In this document: piece by piece, positions 24,385 to 36,477 of the stretch | Numbering within the stretch: the stretch's first letter is position 1 | Layout: every line of letters begins with the position of its first letter | Source of the DNA: Petrosia ficiformis | Lineage: Eukaryota; Porifera; Demospongiae; Haplosclerida; Petrosiidae | Length of the DNA stretch: 64,000 nt | NCBI GenBank assembly: GCA_947044365.1 | Contig: OX345643.1 | Coordinates: 2,444,501-2,508,500 of the forward strand | Direction: 5' to 3' | Position numbers and translations under genes: made by a program | The notes under the pieces: generated by a model | Database searches by the model: none | What the model saw: only the letters and a program-made list of their open reading frames with translations | Told to the model about the DNA's origin: nothing

Positions 24385-25945
24385 GTACACTGGAAATGGG
24401 CTTCGTTATTATATCTTTGCTAAAGACACTAGCGCTGATGTGGACTTGTATTCTCGTATCAAAAGTGAATTTCTAAATTTGCTGTGTCATGATGTTCGAC
24501 CTTTAGTTGTTTTTGAAAGGGATTTCACTTTAGAAAAGTATGACCCTCATCATGTAGATCAGAAGTACCCAGAACGATCAGTGAGTAGTACATCAGAAGT
24601 GAGATCCCTTGTCCGTCTGTTGGCTGAAACAATCTTCTTTTCTGTATTGAATGAGCTACAGATACCATTTTTAGCATTGCAATTTCCTGATGGTCTAAAA
24701 CAAGTCGCTTCCATTGCTAGACACTTTCAGTGCCCTCTTATTGGCTGTGAATCACTCTTTTTTTTCTTTGATCTTCCACAAGGGTATATTCCATGGGACG
24801 AAATAACAAGGGAGGAAGACAAGCTTGTTGGTAAAGCCATCCAATTTAATACACTCTGGTCTGAGCTTGGGTTACAAACCAAGGAGATACCTCTTGTTCT
24901 CTTAACACTACTTGGGGCGGGCAATCTAACAGGATTTTGCGATAATAGTCCAGCCATGTCCCAGATAATATATAGCACTAAAATATTACCACACTTCAAG
25001 ATGGAACCAGTTATCCGTTTTCTACAGCAGTTCACCAGTTTTGATAAGTTTCTTTCTTTTCTCTCACCCACACTTGTGAAAGAATTTATTCCATACCATG
25101 TGAACGTACTACAGCAATTCACTATGCAAAACATAAATGGGTTGGATGATCTTAAACTAAAGCTTCCACCTACCTCAGCCATGATGAAAATTCCACCATG
25201 GGTAGAAAGAAAGATTGTAAATGGAGATATCGTTTCGAGTTGGATAGCAAGATTTTTGGTTTCCAATAGTGGTATAATGATGTTTTGTCGACCTAACGTT
25301 GATGGTACCTGTTCTGGAGCAGCTTTGAAATGTTCAAGTTCAATAAGGGAAGTGGTTTACAGTATTCTGTCTTCTATGGTCGCCTCTAATGTCTTTAAGG
25401 AGAGTTTAAATTCTGCAAATGGGTTAATGGAAGTCTTAGAAATTACCTGTAAAAATGTAAAGTCCTATCCAGACATTACCACTGTTCTGGGACTTTCACT
25501 GGAGATTAAGCAGTCCATTCTTTTGAAGGCTCTGAAGTGTACATCAGATGAAGAACTAACTCTTATTAATGAGCTACCTCCACAGTTACGACTACCTGTT
25601 GCCACTAGTATTTACTGGATTAAAACATCCCAATCCAATTCACAAATGAAAATGGCATTACTTCAATTCATGGCTTTCTGTCAATCAGGCATACCTTTCT
25701 ATCAGTCCATTGAAGTTGATGAATCAAGTTCTAATGTTTTCACTCAGTCACAATCTTGTTCATGTCAATGGCAGTTCTGTTACTTCAGCGCATTACTTCT
25801 GAACTCTTTACTTCAAGAACCACTAGAGGCCACTTCAGCACAAAAAGTATGTAATGCCAAGATCTTTACATTCTATGCGTTGACACCAGAAATTCATCGA
25901 GAATTAGGGCCAGATCTTGACAGACTAGCACGACTCATTATTTGA
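24385..25945 (+). pseudogene. Asteroid-like gene (MGVKG subfamily), 5' end removed by the retrotransposon
   Basis: The frame is open from just inside the 3' junction to the stop at 25,943-25,945 and aligns throughout with the copy at 47742. The first 37 or so codons, the ATG and the promoter are gone. The apparent start at 24,440 is GTG, not ATG. The first in-frame ATG comes about 170 codons further on (Pro-Ala-Met-Ser-Gln, about 24,955), beyond the whole N-terminal XPG-like region. Body motifs: VVFERDF; YPDG-equivalent FPDGLKQVASIARHFQCPL; GCESLFFFFD; then QNINGLDDLKLKLPPTSAM; C terminus ALTPEIHRELGPDLDRLARL. The long undamaged frame means the insertion is recent or the downstream part is still used. 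It could be expressed only from a promoter in or near the retroelement. Confidence 0.8.
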
Positions 25946-27210
25946 GACACTATTAAGACGTTTAATTTCATAGCCCTTGCAACTGTATATAGTAACTACA
26001 ATAATATGATCTTTCTAAATAGGATTATGCGGAGTGAATATATGTACACAAATGTTTGTTTATAATAACAAATAATATTCGTTGTATCTAAATTACTGCA
26101 GACTTCAATGTAGTTTATATACAAGTTAATATAGATATATATGTAGTCTCAGGAGCATACTATTAATACTGAAACTCATGTAACCAAACATGGGTTTAAA
26201 TTAAATAACCATTAATCTTTATTTTTACAGTGCACTGTAAAAATTAAAGGTTATATTAACCTTCAGTTGGTTACAGGAGTTTCAGTGTTATTATATTTTC
26301 CTCAATGCTGGTTTGTTTATCCTGCTATGGAATATTTACAAGTACTAGTTTCAGGACTACTGTATAAAGTACATGTCAGAATAAAGTATATTAACAAAAA
26401 CATCAGTACAATGTATACAGTATAGCATTATAAAAGTATAACCTGTGGTGCATTATAGTCATACCATCTGTAAATCAACAAAATGTTGCTTACATTCTTA
26501 CTATATATGTACACAAATTTATACTTATGATAACAAATAATATTTATTGTATCTAAATTACTATGAGATTCTTTATTGTGTAATGTACTTTAATATACTA
26601 GTTAATATAGATATATATGTGGCCTCAGGAGCATATTATTAATACTGAAACTCATGTAACCGAACATGGGTTAAAATAACCATTAATTTTTACAATGTAC
26701 TAAATGACAATAAATATAATTATGATTGAATATAATATTATTACATTTACTAGAGTGTGGGTATTATAGTGTCTCACAGTTATATATGCCTCTCTTAAGG
26801 TCCATATAACGTAAATAAGTTTATCAAGTTTGAAATATGATTAGAGTGCATATTGTGGTTGAAGTTTTACAAAGCATTATTATTATGAAGCATGTATGTT
26901 ACACAGAATCTATATACCGTTAGTAAACAATCTATAACTGGACATGAACAAGTGAATGCAATTCAAACAACAGAAATTTGTGGTTTTATCTGAGCAACTA
27001 TTATTATAATCACTTTTATAATAACATTTTTGAAATAAGGTTTTAACTCAATAAACATTAATAGATACTATCAAAGGACAGTAAGCAATACAATAAGAAG
27101 TAGAAATGAAATAAAGGCATAAAATCTAAAACACGATATATACTCCCATACTTTCAATAGAGTATCTTATGGCATTGTAAAGAGCTAATATATTTTGCCC
27201 GCGAAGAGTC
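25946..27210. other. Intergenic: asteroid 3' flank and family F1 5' flank
   Basis: No gene seen. It contains two tandem-like versions of a flank block (ttataataacaaataatatt...gtctcaggagcatac and the same at 26,515-26,655) and an element ending in cagtgcactgtaaaaattaa that also appears inverted at 52,310-52,430. From about 26,700 it matches 30,660-31,165 and 55,680-56,165, the common upstream region of family F copies. Confidence 0.55.
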
Positions 27211-27215
27211 AAGTA

Positions 27216-27266
27216 TGCGCATGCGCAAAAACAAACGCGCGCTAACGTAAAACGCACTTCTATTGG
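27216..27266 (+). promoter_or_regulatory. Family F1 promoter: NRF-1-type palindrome and inverted CCAAT box
   Basis: TGCGCATGCGCA at 27216-27227 is a perfect 12-base palindrome matching the NRF-1 consensus. It is followed by acgcgcgctaacgtaaaacg and, at 27,262-27,266, ATTGG (inverted CCAAT). The same order precedes F3 (52,640; 52,691) and F4 (56,178; 56,226), about 80-90 bases before each ATG. The rest of the flank is AT-rich, so this GC-rich island stands out. Confidence 0.65.
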
Positions 27267-27304
27267 CAACAGACTATTATACTAAACATTAATTTGTGAG
27301 CAGA

Positions 27305-29393
27305 ATGGTAGAGTTCTTACTCTTTGTTGTGTTTTTTATGCTTCTTTTGCTGCATCTCATGTCAAAAGGTGTGACATGAAATTAATTATATTATTATGAG
27401 TTTAATCAACATTTTCTTACAGCTGAACAGCACACCAATAAATCTGGTGTCGTTACCTGTCACAGTGCAGGATCGGTTCCATGCTTGGAGGTGAATGTAT
27501 GTTTTAATACAGTAAACTGTTGTGTGTATAATTTCGTCATTAACTAAAACTTTAATATGTATAACCTTTCTTATATTCCAGTTGACATGTGGTGATAATA
27601 TTTCCTTGTCTGAATTCTCAAACAAAACTAAGTTACCAGGTCCATATCCTCCTTGTGAAGAGGGAGAAAACGAACAGCATGCTGAAATGATGCTTAGTGA
27701 AACAGAAGTTGATTCTGTCTCTTTACCTTCCATTAGTAGTCTGAGTGATGTACGCCTGTTTATTTTGTATATGCATGCATTATTTTTTCAAGTGTTGTGA
27801 TGAATAATACACAATGTGCAAATACATAATATATACAATAATTCAGTATAATAATATACTCTATTGTTCATCTTTAATTGTCTAGTTGTCGTGTGATGAA
27901 ACTACTTCTTTGTCTTTGATCTCTAAAGAAAGTGTGTTATGTACTAAAACAGAAGTGGCTTCCATCTCATCATTCTCTTGTGTTACTAGTCTGAGTGATG
28001 TATGTATATTATACATTATTTATTCAAGTGTTGTGATGAATAATACACAATGTTTTTGAGTGCATGTATGTGCAAATGCATAATGTATTATATAGGTGAC
28101 TATGTTGTAGTATAATAATAATTATACTCTATTGTTCATTTTTAATCGTCTAGTTGTCATGTGATGAAACTTCTTCTTTGTCCCTGATCTCTGATATCTC
28201 CAGCATTAATCAAGAAGAAAGGGTGTTGTGTACTAAAACAGAAGTGGCTTCATTACCTTCTGTTGTCTGTCTAAATGAAGTATGTAACTTTGCTTTGTAT
28301 GTGCATGCATTATTTTTGCAAGTGTCCTGATCGATATTTATCAGGAATACTCATGATGTGCATGTATTAGTGTTGTTTTAACTCACTATATATAACTAAA
28401 TTCCCTATTAGTAAGGCATTTTGACTTTTAGTTAACTAAAGGTCATTCACATTCACCTTGTCCTCAGAAAAATGTTCATAACTTTAGTTTGGAATGACCA
28501 ACAATCTTTTCACCTATACAATTTTCATAATATAATTATTTTTCCCGTGTATGTCAAATTTCAATCAATTGCTCCATTATTCAGTTACAGCCAGTACAAT
28601 CATGTATGACATTAAACTATACACTATATTACTCATCACATCCTAATTTTGAGGACATCGTGAAAGTGAACAGACTTTAAACTATAACTAAATTACAAGT
28701 TCGCTGTAATAACTAGAACTAACTAAAATGGAAAAATGGCCAATAATGGGCACTTTTAGTTAGTTAACAATACCATTTTAAAATTGCTTTAGTTAACTAA
28801 CTATAACTAAAACTGTGATAAACTAAGCATACTATAACTACGTATAACTCAAAGCGGTCATTATTGTCATACTAAAACAACGCTAGCATGTGTGTTCAAA
28901 AGCATTTTATACAGTCATGTTGTAATTATAGGTGATTTTGTATTCATATACTCTATTGTACATCTTTAATAATTGTCTAGTTGTTGTGGGATGAAACTAC
29001 TTCTTTGTCTATGATGTCTGATATCTCCAGCAAAAATCTGGAAGAAAGTGTGTTGTGTACTAGAATAGAAGTGGCTTCTGTCTCATCATTATCTTCTGTT
29101 ACCAGTCAGAATGATGTACGTATGTTAGTTCTTTTTATATGTACACGCATGTATAATTATATACGCAATTATTGCAAGTCCTAATACAAAATATTTATTA
29201 CAATAATTATCTCATTTTCTAGTTGACATCATTAATATTCAGTGATTATACTGACAATGATTGTTCATCAGTGGATGAGGATCAAAGTGGACAAACCGCA
29301 CTTGTCACAAACAATGTAATCAAAAATGGAGGAAAGAAAAAGAAAACAAATGTGTTAAGACGACTCCGGAAATTTTTTAAATGTATTAATTAA
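27305..29393 (+). CDS. Family F1: signal-like N terminus, exon-repeated Ser/acidic region, polybasic tail (unrecognised family)
   Basis: Joined exons 27305-27368, 27423-27490, 27582-27749, 27886-27999, 28154-28279, 28981-29115 and 29223-29393 encode about 281 residues. Exon 1 is a hydrophobic leader (MVEFLLFVVFFMLLLLHLMS). Exon 2 has two Cys and an NKS sequon. Exon 3 has NIS and NKT sequons. Exons 3-6 all start with Leu-(Thr/Ser/Leu)-(Cys/Trp) and end before a GT donor in phase 0; exons 4-6 are repeats of one another (CDETTSLS, VLCT-T/I-EVAS). The last exon is acidic (DYTDNDCSSVDEDQ), then strongly basic (NGGKKKKTNVLRRLRKFFKC). I do not recognise the family. It could be a secreted or membrane-anchored protein with an acidic pro-region and a cationic amphipathic tail. 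The basic tail could instead be cytosolic membrane-binding. All splice sites are GT-AG and conserved in F3 and F4, which supports the model strongly. Confidence 0.7.
28369..28884. mobile_element. MITE family M2 in family F1 intron 5
   Basis: The ends are agtgttgtttta and its inverted complement taaaacaacgct, flanked by gcatgt on both sides (probable target duplication). The interior is rich in aactaaaa. The same element is at the same place in F2 (32,336-32,868), F3 (53,774-53,980, internally deleted) and F4 (57,330-57,861), so it entered the ancestral gene before the family expanded. Confidence 0.75.
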
Positions 29394-30350
29394 CAAATTA
29401 ATTTCACACTGCATTAATTTAGCATCACAATAATAATTTTCATGCATACATTTACAGTAAATTACAATTGAGATTTTCTTTAAAAATAATAATTATTTAA
29501 TGAAATGACTTTTTAATGACAAAAAAAGCAAATTCTTGTTCCTGTGATAATTATAATGCGTAAATAATTATGAATAATGCATAATTTTAAAGTTTAATGT
29601 AAACATTACAGCTCCATTGAGCTGAATGATCATTGAAACAGAGTGAAAACATTGATAGACTATCGATAACTATCTCCGGTTGACAGAAAGCCATGGACTG
29701 AAGCAGTGTCATTTTCATTTGTAAATCTGAATAGTATGTTTTAAAAAAGTAGTGATCTTTAATTAGTTCGGTTATATCAGTTGTATATGTTTTCCATCTG
29801 CCTTATATATACCCTTATCACATAGTTCCTAAAGATGCTCTCATTTGTATGTAGCTGAAAGCACTATTAAGCAAATGAAACTCATACAACCAATCTAATT
29901 TGTTGGAACAAACCAATCAGTTTTACAGTGTCATCATAACCTTGGAGGTAGTGAATTAGTCCACAGGCAAATTCTATGAGTTCCATTAACCCGTATGCAG
30001 AATTTAAACTCTCCTTAAAACGTTAGGGATGATGATAGAAGTTTCAAAGCTGATTCATAACAGGTACTATCATCAGAACAGCATTAAACCACTATTGGAA
30101 ACTAAAAAGGTTTGCTATCCGAATTGAAAAGATATACCCAATCTTTCCTGCTACCCATGATAGAATGTGTATAAATTATAATAATGGGTTATGTAGGTGA
30201 AACATTTAGTTTAAGTTCACCAACCATAATGTTTTGCAGACTATACTTTTAAGTATAAACTTTCTTGTACAAATGTGGGTAAGAGAATAGAAAGAAACTG
30301 GTGAACTGCAGCTATCTTTAGAAAATGGAGAACTAGTCCAATCCTGAAGT
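29394..30350. other. Family F1 3' flank
   Basis: No gene seen. The stretch (for example ctccattgagctgaatga, gatagactatcgataactat, cttatcacatag) is repeated after the F2 fragment (34,620-35,470) and after F3 (54,494-55,380), so it belongs to the duplicated family F unit. F4 lacks it because CCZ1 follows. Confidence 0.6.
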
Positions 30351-30354
30351 GTAG

Positions 30355-30650
30355 TAGCATTTTCCTCTTGCTAAAGATGTGGCTGCACAAAATCCCGTGA
30401 TAATGTCTGGCCCAAGTAGTGTTGGGTGAACGAGAAATATCTCCTTCGTTTGTAACCCAAATACAGACCGAACCATATTAAATTTGATGGTTTTAACTTT
30501 TTACTTCAAACTAAAGGTCACTTCAGCACGAAAAGTCTGTAATACCTAAATGTTTGTGTTTTATACACTGACACTAGACATTCATCAGGAATTATGACCA
30601 CACCTAAAACTTAACAGACTATATAGCAAGTTCATTATTTGAGACACTAT
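30355..30650. pseudogene. Two facing asteroid scraps: inverted middle piece and direct 3' end
   Basis: The minus strand at about 30,355-30,495 reads like the segment Phe-Asn-(Thr-Leu-Trp)-Ser...GLQTKEI...LLG...TGFC of the MGVKG asteroid gene. About 15 bases later, plus strand 30,510-30,650 matches the last 40 codons and stop of the same gene (ggtcacttcagcacgaaaag, cactgacactagacattcat, ttcattatttgagacac). The same pair recurs at 35,480-35,745 and 55,385-55,680. These are relics of an inversion with internal loss that was then copied with the family F unit. Confidence 0.8.
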
Positions 30651-31170
30651 TTTGAAGACAATAAAACTAAACGACAATAAATATAATTATGATTGAATAT
30701 AATATTACATTTACTAGAGTGTGGGTATTATAGTGTCTCACAGTTATATATGTTACTCTTAAGGTCCATATAACGTAAATAAGGTTATCAAGATTGAGAG
30801 TGCATATTGTGGTTGAAGTTTTACAAAGCATTAATATTATGAAGCATGTATGTTCTACAGAATCTATATACCATTAGTAAACAATCTATAATTGGACATA
30901 GACAAGTGAATGCACATAAACTATTCAAACAACAGAAATTTGTGGTTTTATCTGAGCAACTATTATTATAACCACCTTTATAATAACATTTTTGAATTAA
31001 AGTTTTAACAAACAAAAAACAATAATAGTATAAATATACAGTAAGCAATACAATCAGAAGTAGAAATGAAATAAAGGCACAAAATCTAAAACACGATATA
31101 TACTCCCATACTTTCAATAGTAGTATCTTATGGCATTGTAAAGAGCTGATATATAGTCCGCGAAGCTCAA

Positions 31171-31867
31171 GGTTCAAGGTTCAAGGTAATTAATGCAAGA
31201 CTCACAGAGTATAGCACATAAATTAAACAAACAGAATAATAATTATGCTAATGATAATAATTAAGTATTATGTAGGAAAATAAAGGTTAAAGATAGTGTC
31301 CACACTTTCACTTTTAAGAGCATAAATTACTTCCTCAACAGACAGATGGATGGAGCCATTTGTAATTGAGTGAGAATTGGAGAGATGTGATAGCCATGTT
31401 GTTGTTGGAGTCAAGGTAATATCACATAAAGGACAAGAGAAATCTGAAAAAATTGGACGACTTAAGTGGTATACAATTCGTTGTAGTTGATTGGTACCTC
31501 GCACTCCTCTATCCAAAGCCAAATCCCATAAATGACACCAGGAAACACTTTGTGCAACTGAAGCCACTAAGTGAGCGGATGGGTGGGTAAGTGAAGAGGT
31601 ATCAATATCTCTATCAAATATGTTGGATTTCTCAGAGCGAACAATTGAAATAGCGTCCTCTGGACATTCCAAACATAACTTTAGAACACTAGTACCAGTG
31701 TTGGATTCCAGCATCCTGCACTGTTGGATAATCGAAACATCATAGGCATCAATGATAGCTACCGAGGTGAACATTTGTGAGCTTAATGTACTCTTCTCAG
31801 ATTGCAATAATTTGGCAAGAAATAATATATACAATAATTCAGTATAATAATATACTCCATTGTTCAT
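31171..31867 (-). mobile_element. Insertion carrying a minus-strand ORF with a C2H2 motif; replaces the start of family F2
   Basis: Upstream homology with F1 ends at about 31,170 (ccgcgaagctcaagg) and resumes at about 31,820 inside the intron before exon 4. The promoter palindrome and exons 1-3 of F2 are therefore replaced by about 650 bp. The minus strand has an open frame at 31,268-31,867 (199 codons; its first codons lie in family F intron, so the true start is uncertain). It includes a single finger-like motif CPLCDITLTPTTTWLSHLSNSH-type (C-x2-C-x12-H-x4-H) preceded by HLWDLALDRGVRGT. The minus-strand 3' end carries three copies of ccttgaa. A 5'-truncated LINE or other retrocopy is my best reading. 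The family is not recognised. Confidence 0.45.
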
Positions 31868-31881
31868 CTTTAATTGTCTAG

Positions 31882-33376
31882 TTGTCGTGTGATGAAACTA
31901 CTTCTTTGTCTATGATCTCTGAAGAAATCGTGTTGTGTACTAAAACAGAAGTGGCTTCCATCTCATCATTCCCTTGTGTTACTAGTCTGAGTGATGTATG
32001 TATATTATGCATTATTTATTCAAGTGTTGTGATGAATAATACACAATGTTTTTGATGTGCATAATATATTGTATAGGTGACTATGTTGTAGTATAATAAT
32101 AATTATACTCTATTGTTCATTTTAATCATCTAGTTGTCGTGTGATGAAACTTCTTCTTGATTTTTCATGATCTCTGATATCTCCAGCATTAAGAGTGTTG
32201 TGTACTAAAACAGAAGTGGCTTCATTACCTTCCATTATCAGTCTGAATGATGTATGTAATTTTGCTTTGTATGTGCAAGCATTTTTGCAAGTGTCCTGAT
32301 TGATATATCAGTAATACTCATGATGTGCGTGTATTAGTGTTGTTTTAGCTCACTATATATAACTAAATCCCCTTTTAGGAAGGCATTTTGGCTTTTAGTT
32401 AACTAAAGGTCATTCACGTTCACCTGGTCCTCAGAAAAATGTTCATAACTTTAGTTTGGAATGACCAACAATCTTTTCACCTATACAATTTTCATAATAT
32501 AATTATCCTTCCCGTTCTTTCTTGTGTATGTCAAATTTCAATCAATTGCTCCATTATCGAGTTACAGCCAGTATAATCATGTATTAACCTTATGACATTA
32601 AACTATACACTATATTACATTTAAAGTCATCACATCCTAATTTTGAGGACATCGTCAAAGTGAACAGACTTTAAAATATAACTAAATTACAAGTCCACTG
32701 TAATAACTAGAATGGAAAATGGCCAATAATGGGTGCTTTTAGTTAGTTAACAATACCCTTTTAAAATAGCTTTAGTTAAGTTAATTAACTATAATTAAAA
32801 CTGTGATAAACTAGGCATACTATAACTATAACTAAAAGTGGTCATTATTGTCATACTAAAACAACACTAGCATGTGTGTTCAAAAGCATTTTATACAGTC
32901 ATGTTGTAATTATAGGTGATTTTATATATTCATATACTTTATTGTACATCTTTAATAATTGTCTAGTTGTTGTGTGATGAAACTACTTATTTGTCTATGA
33001 TGTCTGACATCTCCAGCAAGAATCAGAAGAAAGCGTGTTGTGTACTAGAATAGAAGTGGCTTCTGTCTCATCATTATCTTCTGTTACCAGTCAGAATGAT
33101 GTACGTATGTTAGTTTTTTATATGTACACACATGTATAATTATACAAATGCAAGTCTCATAATTACTAACATCTATTATAATAATTATTATCTGATTTTG
33201 TAGTTGGCATCATTAATATTCAGTGATTATACTGACAATGATTGTCCATCAGTGGATGAGGATCAAAGTGGACAAACCACAAATGGCAGAAACATTTAAA
33301 TTAAAAATGGAGGAAAGAAAAAGAAAAGAAATGTGTTAAGATGACTCCAGAACTTTTTTAAATGTATTAATTAACA
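31882..33376 (+). pseudogene. Family F2 pseudogene (exons 4-7 only, several lesions)
   Basis: Exon equivalents lie at 31,882-31,995 (intact), 32,134-32,251 (TGA after Cys-Asp-Glu-Thr-Ser-Ser, and an indel), 32,967-33,100 (one base short, frameshift at the 'aagaatcagaag' site) and 33,204-33,376 (TAA before the basic tail). Exons 1-3 and the promoter are replaced by the insertion at 31,171-31,819. The copy cannot be translated as a family F protein. Its intron keeps the M2 MITE (32,336-32,868). Confidence 0.85.
32336..32868. mobile_element. MITE family M2 in the F2 pseudogene
   Basis: agtgttgttttag at the left and ctaaaacaacact at the right are exact inverted complements. It is in the same intron position as in F1, F3 and F4. 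Confidence 0.75.
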
Positions 33377-33439
33377 AAATAATTTCACACTGCATTAATT
33401 TAGCATCATAATAATAATTTTCATGCATACATCTACAGT

Positions 33440-34267
33440 AAAAGTTATTAACTAGGAATTTAATGACAAGAATTGGCAATCAAATTCGAACTGAATATAC
33501 TTTGTTTTATTCATGTGTTTTAGTAGCAATCAAAGTATTATCAATTATAATATTATATTGGTGTAGTACCTATACTGTTATAGTATATTAATGTAGGCAT
33601 GTAGTATATATAGGCAGATACATATATATACTTTACAGACCAATGTTTATATAGTAGGAAACCATTTACACAAACTCAGAATCATATTTGTTGAGTTGTT
33701 TTCATTTTTTGTAGTAGCTTGTGAGTTTAATATTTCAACAGAGCTATAGCAGTGCTAAAACGTTAATGTGATATACATGTGCATATATTAGAATAAGGAT
33801 ATTGGTATAGGCAGCTGCCCACATAGGTGCAGCATGACTATAGTGTAATGTATGCGTACATATATACAAGAACATATAAGGAGTTGAACTCAGCAAGTGC
33901 AAATATAATTAAGGTGGCATGAAGAATATGAATGAAAACTCTATACTGATTAATAACATATCTACAATGCTCATATTTTATATTAACATGCTGTTAATAA
34001 TAAAATGATTATTATTCAGTTATAGCTAATCATTGCTGTAATTACACAATTCTGCAGTTATCTTGGGTGAGCCTTTTTTGACAAAAAGCGCCTGCCAGAC
34101 TAATTCTACAGTTTGGCCACTAATCTTGTTTGTAGCAAGATCTAACCCTAATTTTCAAACTTGTGGTTTCAACTTGATGCATAGAATGTAAAAAAAATTG
34201 TTATAAATAGACTTTTACTACTGCAGTTGCCTCTAATGGTTCTTGCTGTTAAAAGTTTAGAAGTAAT
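33440..34267. other. Misplaced dispanin and asteroid upstream flanks
   Basis: No gene seen. 33,440-33,960 matches the region upstream of dispanins B and C (9,395-9,715 and 38,748-39,245). 33,983-34,265 matches the asteroid upstream region at 49,055-49,270 (taacatgctgttaataataa, cttgggtgagccttttttg). It is joined directly to family F exon sequence at about 34,270, which marks a recombination junction. Confidence 0.6.
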
Positions 34268-34269
34268 GC

Positions 34270-34599
34270 ACTGAAGACTCATCATTATCTTCTGTTACCA
34301 GTCAGAGTGATGTACGTATGTTAGGTTTTTTTTGTATGCATGTGCCTATATAATTATAATTATAATTTTATACACAATTATTGCAAGTCTCATAATTACT
34401 AACATTTTATTATTGTTATCTCATTTTGTAGTTGGCATCATTAATATTCAGTGATTATACTGACAATGATTGTCTATCAGTGGATGAGGATCCAAGTGGA
34501 CAAACCACAAATGGCACAAACATTTTAATTAAAAATGGAGGAAAGAAAAAGAAAACAAATGTGTTAAGACGACTCCGGAAATTTTTTAAATGTATTTAA
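34270..34599 (+). pseudogene. Family F 3' fragment (end of exon 6 and whole exon 7)
   Basis: 34,270-34,311 is the last part of an exon 6 (SerSerLeuSerSerValThrSer-type) with its gtacgt donor. 34,432-34,599 is a complete, open last exon with the acidic block and the GGKKKKTNVLRRLRKFFKC tail, ending one residue early. Everything upstream is asteroid flank, so there is no leader or promoter. An exon 7 preserved open without a gene suggests recent duplication. Confidence 0.8.
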
Positions 34600-35479
34600 T
34601 TAATTAACAAAATAATTTAGCATCATAATAATTTTCATGCATACATCTACAGTAAATTACAATTAAAATTTTATTAAAAATTAATAATACTTTTTAATGA
34701 CAAAAAAAACTAATTATGGTTCCTGTAATGTCTAAATAATTATGAATAATGCATAATTTTAAAGTTTAATGTAAAAATTACAGCTCCATTGAGCTGAATG
34801 AAATTAAAACAGAGTGAAAACCTTGATAGACTATCGATAACTATATCTCTGGTTGACAGAAAGCCATGGACTGAAGTAGTGTCATTTTTATTTGTAAATC
34901 TGGATAGCATGTTTTTAAAAAGTAGTGATCTTTAATTAGTTCGGTTCTATCAGTTGTATATGTTTTCCATCTGCCTTATACACTTATCACATAGCTCCTA
35001 AAGATGCTCTCATTTTTATGTCAAAGCACTATTAAGCAAATGAAACTCGTATAATTGGTTGGAACAAACCAATCAGTTTTACAGTGTCATCATAACTGTG
35101 GAGGTAGTTCTTTTAATGTGAATTAGTCCACAGGCAAATTCTATGAGTTCCATTAACCCATATGCAGAATTTAAACTCTCCTTAAAACATTAGAGATGGT
35201 GATAGAAGTTTCGAAGGTGAATCATAACAGGTACTATCATCAGAACAGTATTGGAAACTAAAAAGATTTGCTATCCTAATTGAAATGACATACACAATCT
35301 TTCCTTCTACCCATAGTAGAATGTGTATAAATTATAATAATGGCTTATGTAGGTGGAAAATTTAGTTTAAGTTCACCAACCATTAATGCTTTGCATAGTA
35401 TATTTGTAAGTATAAACTTTCTTGTACAAATGCGGGTGAGAGAATAGAAAGAAAATGGTGAACAAAGGGAGAACTAGTC

Positions 35480-35745
35480 CAATCCTGAAATGTAGTAGCA
35501 TTTTCCTGTTGCTAAAGATGTGACTGCACAAAATCCTGTGATAATGTCTGGCCCAAGTAGTGTTGGGTGAACAAGAAATATCTCCTTGGTTCGTAACCCA
35601 AATACAGACCAAAGCGTATTAATTTTGATGGTTTTAACTTTTTACTTCGAACTAGAGGCCACTTCAGCACAAAACGTCTGTAATACCAAAATGTTTGTGT
35701 TTTATACACGGACACTAGAAATTCATCAGGAATTATGACCACAAC
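35480..35745. pseudogene. Facing asteroid scraps, second copy
   Basis: Minus strand 35,480-35,635 holds the middle piece (reverse reading includes Gly-Tyr/Leu-Glu...EGDISC-type decay of GLQTKEI...LLG). Plus strand 35,640-35,745 holds the 3' end (gaggccacttcagcacaaaa, cactagaaattcatcagg). The arrangement is the same as at 30,355-30,650. Confidence 0.75.
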
Positions 35746-36477
35746 CTATCTTATCATTTTTATCCCAACACTCACACAAGTAATAACAATGGCCTGCAAA
35801 ACATACTATAACTAAAAGTGGTCGTTATTGTCATACTAAAACAACACTATAGTATATAGCCAGTTTCGTTTTAGTTATAATAAACATTAGTATTATCAGT
35901 ATTTCAAGTTTATTGCATGTGCATATGCAATACAACCTATCTTATCATGTTTATCACTACACTCACATAAGTAATAACAACGACCTGCAAAAACAAGAAA
36001 GCATAAATTACAATTGAACAACAGCCTGCAATATGTGTAACAGGACTATACACATGTAATTTATTCAATGTTAAAAGAAATAGTAAGGTATTGAAAGTTA
36101 ACACATTTAAAGCACACAATTATGGTTGGTAATTAGCAGTAGTAATCATAAAAATCATCATTGATATCCTGGATGCCATGACGTATACTTGTAGTATAGG
36201 TCAAATTCAAGGAGATCACTGTGACAATTTCACTAACAGCAAGGAAAACAAGAAAGGAACCAAAACAGCAAGAAATAAAATAAACGTTTGAGCCTCTCTA
36301 ACCCTGGCAAGCCTTTTATCATGTCTTCCAGTCTCACCAGCAGTAATTGCCTAGGTACAAAATAATATTAGGAAAGAAGTGGAAACAGCAAAAGCATTGG
36401 GTGAATATCGTTATTACAAATACATGCTGATGCTCCAATTTAATCCACATTCAGGGGTAACTAGGAGTCCGAGATAA

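Noticed and set aside
24727..25266. Minus-strand ORF of 179 codons
   Set aside because: Shadow of the asteroid-like frame on the plus strand.
24440..25945. A complete asteroid gene starting at 24,440
   Set aside because: The first codon there is GTG, and alignment shows upstream codons were removed by the retrotransposon.
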